NCBI GenBank assembly: GCA_904063045.1
Contig: CAJFCJ010000007.1
Coordinates: 988,819-1,052,818 of the forward strand
Direction: 5' to 3'
Length of the DNA stretch: 64,000 nucleotides
From: Dimorphilus gyrociliatus
Taxonomy: Eukaryota; Annelida; Polychaeta; Dinophilidae
Of this stretch, positions 60,201 through 64,000 are shown in pieces. Numbering within the stretch: position 1 is the first letter of the stretch; each line of letters starts with the position of its first letter. The translations under genes and the position numbers were made by a program. Under the pieces are notes generated by a model. That model was not told where the DNA came from and made no database searches. It saw nothing but the letters and a program-made list of their open reading frames with translations.

Positions 60201-61523
60201 GTTCAAGTCAGTGGGAAGACAAAATGGGAGAATTTAGATCTACAGTTGAAGAAAGTCTTCAGGGAATATGTCTTACGAGTCGATCCGGTTACTAATTTAG
60301 GATTAGAATCTGATTCTGTACTTTCGTACTCGATTGGGGACATTCTTCGTATACCAAATATGGAAGAAACACCCGAATTATTACCCTGCGGTTATTTAGT
60401 TGGAGATAATGAAATAATCGTTAGACTGAAAAATCACGAGGAAGAATGTGTGGAAGCCCTGTCTATGGACACGCTGATACCTAGAAATATTTTACATAGA
60501 TATGTAAGTCTCCTATTAGAACACGGAAGACTAATGTTGTCAGGTCCGTCAGGAACCGGAAAATCTCACCTGGCTAGAAAATTGGCAGAACACGTTTGTT
60601 TTAGAGTCAAACAACCATTATCATCAATCGCTTCATTTCAAGTTGAACATAAATCATCAAAAGAACTTCGAGCCTATTTAGCCTCCGTTGCTGAACAAAT
60701 GGAACGAAATTCCCCTGATGCACCATCAATAATTTTACTTGATAACGTTCATCATGTGTTAGCGTCTCTTCCAGAAGCTTTAGAACCATTTTTAAGTGTC
60801 ACCAGAAATTTGAGATCGCCAATTATTATTGGCACAATGGCGTCATCTGCTGCTGCATCCTTACAATTACACCATGACTTTAAATGGGTTTTATGTGCCA
60901 CACATGTGGAACCAGTTAAAGGTCTACTTGGCCGGATATTACGGAGGAAACTAATAGAACACGAAGTTAAAGCTCAAGCAAGAGACGGAGGCTTAGCTAA
61001 TTTAGTGGACTGGCTGCCCAGGGTATGGCAGCATGTGAACACATTTCTAGAAACTCATGCATCCAGCGATGTCACGCTTGGGCCTCGTCTTTTCATTGGT
61101 TGCCCTTTACAATCTGACAGTGCTCATGTCTGGTTTACGGACGTTTGGAATTATAGCCTGCTGCCTTATATTAGAGACGCCGTTCGGGACGGTTTACAAA
61201 TGTTCGGACGACGTGTTGCTAGTTGGTCCGATCCAGCTCAATTTGTATTAGACACTTTCCCATGGAGTCGTGGGCCCCAAATGGATGCTGGCCTCCTCCG
61301 TCTTCGACCGGAGGATGTTGGCTTTGATACGGCACCTAGTAATGCTCCAGCAGTACCTGTTCCCAGTAGTCCTGCACCAACCCGTCATTCCAGCCAGCCA
61401 AGCGAAACTCTGGACAATGATCCATTAACGAATATGCTAATGAGACTGCAGGAAGCAGCTGTTACTAACTGCCAAAGTACCGATTCCGAAGCTGGTTTAG
61501 ATGAATCCCGAGACGAAAGCTAA
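33100..61523 (+). CDS. NAV: Neuron navigator (unc-53/sickie/NAV), complete gene of 13 coding exons
   Basis: Exons: 33100-33222, 36611-36728, 38151-38203, 41098-41170, 42623-42827, 45941-46044, 47178-48831, 51454-51533, 52264-52650, 52728-53104, 53728-53751, 54643-54729, 59394-61523. All introns are GT-AG, phases agree throughout, and the total is 5415 nt (1804 aa plus stop), close to NAV1 length. Residues about 42-150 are a calponin-homology domain (IYTDWANHYL, DVTDGVLLANVIEAV, ILGLFFSLSRFKQQQ). The middle is Ser-rich, with MLDKFKFF, GYMSDGD and VDDDSSISSGELSD family motifs. Coiled coils lie around 1059-1130. The C-terminus is an AAA-type ATPase with Walker A GPSGTGKS (about 1479-1486) and a Walker B ILLDN, with Asn in place of the usual Glu as in other NAVs. 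NAV proteins link microtubule plus ends and actin in neurite and cell migration. Confidence 0.95.
34567..34574 (-). promoter_or_regulatory. CTCF/YY1-like site in NAV intron 1
   Basis: The minus strand reads CGCCCGCAAGATGGCGGCGTC, a GC-rich island in an AT-rich intron. AAGATGGCGGC is also the classic YY1 form. Confidence 0.45.
36611..36728 (+). CDS. NAV: NAV exon 2 (CH domain start)
   Basis: Acceptor TTTACAACAG, donor A|GTAAGT. Encodes IYTDWANHYLEKSRHSKV and DVTDGVLLANVIEAV, near-identical to vertebrate NAV CH-domain sequence. Confidence 0.95.
38151..38203 (+). CDS. NAV: NAV exon 3 (CH domain)
   Basis: Acceptor CACTCTACAG, donor ATG|GTAGTA, 53 nt. Encodes NEKISDISTKPRTQSQM, matching the NEKIEDI...RSQM block of the family. 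Confidence 0.93.
39022..39064. repeat. TA microsatellite in NAV intron 3
   Basis: Two TA runs separated by CTCTATAG. Confidence 0.85.
39553..39571. repeat. Short GC-rich hairpin in NAV intron 3
   Basis: GATCGGG, five-base loop TTTAG, CCCGATC: seven perfect pairs. Confidence 0.5.
41098..41170 (+). CDS. NAV: NAV exon 4 (CH domain)
   Basis: Acceptor TCTTTCCGCAG, donor G|GTGAGT. Encodes LDNITTCLTFLAELGVNTDG, matching ENIDACLNFLAAKGINIQG. Confidence 0.94.
42623..42827 (+). CDS. NAV: NAV exon 5 (CH domain end, linker start)
   Basis: Acceptor TTCTATTGCAG, donor AG|GTAAGC. Encodes DIKEGNLKSILGLFFSLSRF, then Gln/Asn/Ser-rich linker. Confidence 0.95.
43764..44480 (+). CDS. Unrecognised intronless 238-aa gene nested in a NAV intron
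   Basis: Complete frame from ATG 43764 to TGA 44478-44480 inside NAV intron 5, same strand. Codon use and composition look genuinely coding. The protein is acidic, with two related blocks: EHKVNNIEKG (about 111-120) and EYKINNLEGC (about 162-171), each followed by a Cys-rich segment (PYPSCGCPQ; VPVCQGACEFRC). FSEYSIDFDTDSED sits between them. No signal peptide or membrane segment. The C-terminus ends ESSV, which fits a class I PDZ ligand. An AATAAA at about 44586 follows. It could be an independent nested gene, possibly retroposed, or an alternative terminal exon of NAV. No family is recognised. Confidence 0.65.
   Translation: MENAKRTLSITANQNINEPLMECDEKNLPSQVNVLRIVNVGNILRGEDNESKWLHDKEKLLLETKSSLNDQQGKRDKDTLRRDKEDLISFSCPKPPVSPLLWDHIIEHKVNNIEKGDRCEPYPSCGCPQSNNPASSPRFSEYSIDFDTDSEDSRPSCCNFTEYKINNLEGCAKNQAVPVCQGACEFRCIDGTQESSTDCLPYSLIPTLSPFSNKVIKEEQELSVDLVSSQITYLESSV
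44748..44780 (+). repeat. 33-nt direct repeat, copy 1
   Basis: Begins GGTAATTCATCTGAATAATT and ends TGACGTAGTTAACG. It matches copy 2 (45242-45274) at 32 of 33 bases, 494 bp apart. The GTTGC-x-AAC context just upstream is also shared. Confidence 0.85.
45242..45274 (+). repeat. 33-nt direct repeat, copy 2
   Basis: Same element, with TGACGTCG (a CRE-like octamer half) where copy 1 has TGACGTAG. Conservation in an otherwise diverged AT-rich intron suggests an enhancer module. Confidence 0.85.
45500..45529 (+). repeat. GC-rich hairpin followed by T run
   Basis: ACGG-CGGCGTC pairs with GACGCCG-CCGT (11 bp, one bulged G) around a 7-nt loop, and C plus six T follow. Unusually GC-rich for its intron. 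Confidence 0.5.
45860..45867 (+). promoter_or_regulatory. CTCF-like site in NAV intron 5
   Basis: GGCTACAGATGGCGCTCAGG, 75 bp upstream of exon 6. Confidence 0.5.
45941..46044 (+). CDS. NAV: NAV exon 6
   Basis: Acceptor TTTAATTTAACAG, donor G|GTTTGT. Encodes a Ser/Asn/Lys-rich linker (KSESKSSKTNNQSSSK). Confidence 0.85.
46805..46812 (+). promoter_or_regulatory. CTCF-like site in NAV intron 6
   Basis: TTTACAACAGATGGCGTAGTTGG, 40 bp from a TAGGCCTA copy (46757). Confidence 0.45.
47178..48831 (+). CDS. NAV: NAV exon 7 (large Ser-rich exon)
   Basis: 1654 nt, acceptor CAAAAACAG, donor AG|GTTTGT. Contains MLDKFKFFQSKDKKK (NAV motif MLEKFKL), a long Ser/Gln/Lys-rich basic region likely to bind microtubules or SH3 proteins (KPPPTPTRSV), and GYMSDGDVL with GYLSEGGTSVYARR, both hallmarks of the family. 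Confidence 0.94.
49356..49363 (+). promoter_or_regulatory. CTCF-like site upstream of alternative exon
   Basis: TTTCGGTAGATGGCGTTTTAG, 270 bp before the alternative first exon at 49632. Confidence 0.5.
49632..49756 (+). CDS. NAV: Candidate alternative first exon of a NAV isoform lacking the CH domain
   Basis: ATG 49632 opens 41 codons plus 2 nt (MTSGYHTHPRTRRYHEKR... ending KKDDD) and meets a donor CAG|GTTTTC in phase 2, exactly the phase needed to join exon 8, giving KKDDDDSVDDDSSISSG. An in-frame TAG lies upstream at about 49546, so it is not an extended internal exon. A GC-rich stretch (GTCGGCGGCGCG) precedes the ATG. Alternative promoters giving short forms are documented for C. elegans unc-53. 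Confidence 0.6.
51454..51533 (+). CDS. NAV: NAV exon 8
   Basis: Acceptor TCCCTTAACAG, donor G|GTAATT. Encodes VDDDSSISSGELSDAIGETS, matching the DDSSSVSSGLSDTLDN block of vertebrate NAVs. Confidence 0.94.
52264..52650 (+). CDS. NAV: NAV exon 9
   Basis: Acceptor CCCTTTAG, donor G|GTAACT. Ser/Thr/Arg-rich (GLPSAGKYRPVAGTAYSAIQ...). A CTCF-like motif on the opposite strand overlaps codons for TKTPSSG at 52334-52349. Confidence 0.9.
52336..52343 (-). promoter_or_regulatory. CTCF-like site inside NAV coding exon 9
   Basis: The minus strand reads CTCCCGCTAGATGGCGTCTT, one of the best consensus matches in the window, although it lies in coding sequence. Confidence 0.45.
52728..53104 (+). CDS. NAV: NAV exon 10
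   Basis: Acceptor ATTTATTATAG, donor ACG|GTAATT, phase 0. Encodes NVVMSIEYFQNTLKNKIGST, SDWPARPTSGSWMKR and SLSIASQGSSVYST; the last is typical of the pre-coiled-coil NAV region. Only 77 nt separate it from exon 9. Confidence 0.9.
53728..53751 (+). CDS. NAV: NAV exon 11, 24-nt microexon
   Basis: Acceptor TTTTACAG, donor GAG|GTTTGT. Encodes AEEKLQAE, which starts the coiled coil. In frame whether included or skipped, as is typical of neuronal microexons. Confidence 0.8.
54643..54729 (+). CDS. NAV: NAV exon 12 (coiled coil)
   Basis: Acceptor TTTGTTGCAG, donor CAC|GTGAGT, 29 codons, phase 0. Encodes LRKLARERDNALEQRNTLQH, a charged helix continuing the coiled coil. Confidence 0.9.
56562..56696 (+). 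CDS. NAV: Candidate second alternative first exon of NAV (C-terminal isoform)
   Basis: ATG 56562 opens 45 codons (MEAGYYSTPRRTRRNPSSRY...) rich in Arg, Ser and Tyr, ending DTDIYM at donor ATG|GTATAT in phase 0, the phase of the last exon (AHMVAVYEQS). It would produce a coiled-coil plus AAA isoform. TTTATATATAG about 130 bp upstream could be a TATA element. The tract TTTTTTGCTGTCAG just before the ATG also resembles an acceptor, so a cassette exon with a phase-1 upstream partner is possible. The composition is clearly coding. Confidence 0.6.
59394..61523 (+). CDS. NAV: NAV last exon (coiled coil, Ser-rich and AAA ATPase)
   Basis: Acceptor ATTATCTTTCAG; 709 codons to TAA. Order: AHMVAVYEQSLTNMTTRLQQ coiled coil; Ser-rich basic KKKKKGWLRSSFSK; a second coiled coil (LQQQLQEKDRELADTRLENL); the conserved VDPVTNLGLESDSVLSYSIG and PELLPCGYLVGD blocks; then AAA-type Walker A GPSGTGKS and Walker B SIILLDNVHH; then LHHDFKWVLCATHVEPVKGL, GPRLFIGCP, VWFTDVWNYS and the family C-terminal DPLTNMLMRLQEAA. 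Vertebrates split this region over many exons, so a single 2.1-kb exon indicates lineage-specific intron loss. Confidence 0.97.
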   Translation, partial: AHMVAVYEQSLTNMTTRLQQETSIRERIEQENKQLQMHLQQNAITSPTSDSSLKHHVSSDSVSSLNSLTSNSTLDEKKKKKGWLRSSFSKLGNGSGQKKKNNNRATRNGSFSDAEGGGSDSLSIRSIESASVPNSPLPLHHLHAYTSPTKDLPSVLDLQQQLQEKDRELADTRLENLSSAHQIDQMRETLKRMKNEMMALKSDNQRLQKLASREDNSQSSNSPLNSPQETIGKLSLTDDLLLGSEIDKDGRRISVRIEIGDGKDVVMSAVQVSGKTKWENLDLQLKKVFREYVLRVDPVTNLGLESDSVLSYSIGDILRIPNMEETPELLPCGYLVGDNEIIVRLKNHEEECVEALSMDTLIPRNILHRYVSLLLEHGRLMLSGPSGTGKSHLARKLAEHVCFRVKQPLSSIASFQVEHKSSKELRAYLASVAEQMERNSPDAPSIILLDNVHHVLASLPEALEPFLSVTRNLRSPIIIGTMASSAAASLQLHHDFKWVLCATHVEPVKGLLGRILRRKLIEHEVKAQARDGGLANLVDWLPRVWQHVNTFLETHASSDVTLGPRLFIGCPLQSDSAHVWFTDVWNYSLLPYIRDAVRDGLQMFGRRVASWSDPAQFVLDTFPWSRGPQMDAGLLRLRPEDVGFDTAPSNAPAVPVPSSPAPTRHSSQPSETLDNDPLTNMLMRLQEAAVTNCQSTDSEAGLDESRDES

Positions 61524-63741
61524 CGATTATGGTCCGAAAATATAACAAAAAAGAAAATATTGCCGGGCAAATCCCCTTCATACCCCTTCTAGTCAGAAAC
61601 CGAAAATCTTACACTTGACCTCCATTCGTCCTGATCCTCATCTATATGATTGGAAAAGCACAAAAACAGAGACTGTTGCTACTCTCTTTCGTCAAATTGT
61701 TTGCGGTGGTGTTTTTATCGTTCGCTTATACAAAGGATGAAGTTATTGGGGGTTGACATACGGGTTATTATTTATTCGCTTTATAATGAAATACATGGTC
61801 TACTATTTCCTTTTTTACTCTTTTGAAAAATTCACAAAGAAAAGAAAAAGGAAAAAAATTTTTTATTGATGATTCTCATAAAAGAAAAAGAGGAAAGAGA
61901 AAGAAAGAAGAAAAGATAGAAACGGTGCTATACTGCCACGCCGATGGATTTTTTCGGGAGGGGATTAAATTGACGTTCAAACGCATTCTATGCGCTAAAA
62001 ATCCTGGAAAAAATCCATTTTTAGTCGGTGCTTGTTTTATCGAATGTATATTTACACATGAGTTGTTTAGTTGGTTTGTAGAATTTTTAGCGAGTTTTTT
62101 TTTTGTGTGCCTTTGCACATCCGAAATTGTTCGTGTGGTGTTGAATTATTATTTAAATACAATTAATTGTATACAATTTAACTAAAGTGACAAATCTTCA
62201 TAATTATTTTAAAGTTGCAAAACACTTTATCCACTCTTTGATAACAAAGAAGTTTCACTCAAGTACCAGATGGCACTACTGATGGATAATAAATTTTATA
62301 TTTATATCATAAAAACATCTTTTAATCCATAACGCCAGCTGTAAAACTTAATATCGAGGAGTAAAAAAAGTAGAATATGAAAAGCAATGAGTTTTTGATT
62401 GGCATAAAGTCAATAATTTTACCCTTATGCTTAACATTGAAATTTCAGTTTTCAGGCGATTCGTGACAAACTTTAAACTTGATAGCTGATTTAGCGTGAT
62501 TAGCGAATAATTTACATTCATTTAGTAGTGAATTAGGCGTCAAAGTCTAGTTCTAAGACACGAGCTATTCTCATACAAGGAAAATTACTTGAAAATTAAT
62601 TCAACAAAGGCTAAACTTTCCATATTCTCTTTCATTCTCGATCAATGAACCGAAGATATTAATGATGGCCGTCGGCTGCGAAAGGTTTACTTGATTCTTA
62701 TTAATATACAAAGCACTCAATCTTGGAAAATTTTCCATCTCATTCAACCTTGAATGTCAATCCGAAGGGAGAAAGTACAATTCAATTCTACTCGTCTATT
62801 TAAAACTTTTTGCTTATTGAAAGATGTGATAGACATTAATTACAAACGTGAAAATATGTGTTTTTTCACCGTTCTGACATTGATTTGAATAGAACACTTG
62901 ACATACAACTAGTCATTTTGCTGATATTTTTCAAATTAATTACAAAACTAATTACCATCTTGAAGGATACTTTTTAAATCGTATGAAAGAAATTTCCTGT
63001 TATAATACGTCTTTTGCACGCTCACCCTCTCTAGCGTGAAGTTGTTAATGCACATTTACTCATTAATATTCATAAAGTTTGACACATTATTCATATTGTA
63101 AGAGAGCTTGCAACTTCTTAACAATGAAACATGATTGAAACCGTTAGAAGAAACTGTTCTTTCTTTTTTTCCGTTTTAATGACAACATTAAAATCAATAA
63201 AAAAAACCACTTAAGTTCTATTGTTTTAGTGTCTCTAACTTTTCATTAAAGATTGTTTAAACAAAGAAAAATAATGAAAATGTGATTAAAATGGAATATT
63301 CTCTTTATATTAAAAAAATTCTTTAAAGTCTCTTTTTTCAAAAGAGTTAAAAAACAAAAACTATTTAAACTGTTTATTCAATTTAAATTGCAAACAATAA
63401 CAAAACGTTCCCTTGTTCAATAACAACGTTGTTAAGGACAACAAAATATCACAATTTTTGCCTGTTGTATGCTATGTTTTCCTTTTATTTTTTTTAAAGC
63501 ATAAATAAATTATAATAAATATATAAGATTTGTTCCAATATCTAACAAGTTCAATCGAAATTGTTAATTATACTAAACCTCTATCAAATGAGAATGTATG
63601 TATGCGATTTTGAAAATTATATAATGTAAATCTTCGTTTCTTAAACGCATCTCTTATAAACTGGTTTTATATATATATATATATAAATAGACTGTACTTT
63701 AGTACTCTTCTTCAGGGTTCTTCTTATCTTTGACAATTATT
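61524..63741. other. NAV 3' UTR and convergent intergenic region with TRIQK 3' UTR
   Basis: No credible coding sequence; the 120-codon frame at 61823-62185 is basic then hydrophobic but falls directly in the NAV 3' UTR and has no family resemblance. NAV (plus) and TRIQK (minus) converge here, so their 3' ends lie within about 2.2 kb. Confidence 0.5.
62288..62293 (+). terminator. Likely NAV poly(A) signal
   Basis: AATAAA about 765 nt after the stop codon. A CCAGATGGCAC near-match to the CTCF-like motif lies just upstream (62266). Confidence 0.4.
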
Positions 63742-63834
63742 TTAGTCGGAGTTTATTTTTGTTATGGAGAAGTATAGGATGAAATAGATGCCAACAAAGA
63801 CTGCTGCTATAGCTAAAACTATCAGTAAAGCCTC
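63742..63834 (-). CDS. TRIQK: TRIQK, last coding exon
   Basis: On the minus strand, acceptor TTTATTGTTAG, then 30 codons and TAA: EALLIVLAIAAVFVGIYFIL and YFSITKINSD. This is a single membrane-spanning segment followed by a short tail, matching the transmembrane C-terminus of TRIQK (triple QxxK/R motif protein), a small ER membrane protein. Phase 0 with the upstream exon. Confidence 0.8.
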   Translation of the reverse strand, partial: EALLIVLAIAAVFVGIYFILYFSITKINSD

Positions 63835-63908
63835 CTAACAATAAAAAAACACGGCTATTGACATTTGATTATGGAAATATTTTCTTTTTTTCAATCTAAT
63901 TATTATAC

Positions 63909-64000
63909 CTTTGTTGTTTCCCCAAATGATTTCTTTTTGTTGGCTATTTCCTTTGATAGCTTAACGTCTTTCTTGCTTTTTTTCCAGTCTTGCTTTCCTA
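63909..64000 (-). CDS. TRIQK: TRIQK, penultimate exon (cut by window edge)
   Basis: On the minus strand, reads (I)GKQDWKKSKKDVKLSKEIAN then KKKSFGETTK up to donor AAG|GTATAA. It matches TRIQK IGKQDYKKTK...KLKAEAKK, including the QxxK-type repeats that name the family. The intron to the last exon is only 74 nt. The 5' part of the gene, with the first QxxK/R motif, lies beyond the window. Confidence 0.82.

Noticed and set aside
61823-62185. 120-codon frame after NAV
   Set aside because: It lies in the NAV 3' UTR and is a Lys-rich run followed by AT-driven hydrophobic residues, with no family match.

Overview
The window is animal (bilaterian) nuclear DNA. It is AT-rich (roughly two thirds A+T by eye), its coding sequence is broken by GT-AG introns, and it carries genes found only in animals. 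A CH-domain neuron navigator gene, an atypical E2F, a Y-box protein, a LITAF-domain protein and TRIQK fit an invertebrate with a fairly compact genome. The species cannot be named from this sequence. No bacterial, viral, CRISPR, rRNA or clear tRNA features were seen.

Layout. At the left edge (minus strand) is the first coding exon of an atypical E2F (E2F7/8 type), with three E2F-like sites and a perfect 27-nt palindrome upstream. On the plus strand follow an orphan first exon (3008-3169), an intronless cold-shock/Y-box gene (4630-5487), an intronless Lys-rich LITAF-domain gene (9169-10002) and a small intronless gene with three YVN(L/I) motifs (17109-17537). The LITAF gene lies between the arms of a roughly 1.1-kb inverted repeat (about 7115-8265 and 14460-15530). 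A 419-bp core of the two arms is identical base for base, while the flanks are clearly diverged. About 15 kb of gene-poor sequence then leads to the main gene.

The main gene (33100-61523, plus strand) is a complete neuron navigator (unc-53/sickie/NAV). I reconstructed 13 coding exons, 5415 nt and 1804 aa, with every splice phase consistent: N-terminal CH domain, long Ser-rich middle, coiled coil, and a C-terminal AAA-type ATPase in one 2.1-kb exon. Two phase-compatible alternative first exons (49632-49756 and 56562-56696) would give short forms lacking the CH domain. An unrecognised intronless 238-aa gene (43764-44480) is nested in one NAV intron. At the right edge (minus strand) are the last two exons of TRIQK.

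Signals beyond genes. The 8-mer AGATGGCG, core of a CTCF-like motif, occurs 11 times, and the palindrome TAGGCCTA occurs at least 15 times; each is expected about once or less by composition. A perfect DR1 nuclear-receptor element lies 100 bp before the NAV start codon. A pre-miRNA-like hairpin lies at 13858-13918, and a 33-nt direct repeat (one mismatch) marks a probable enhancer in a NAV intron. The genes do not form one pathway. The coherent unit is NAV with its probable alternative promoters and intronic regulatory sequence.
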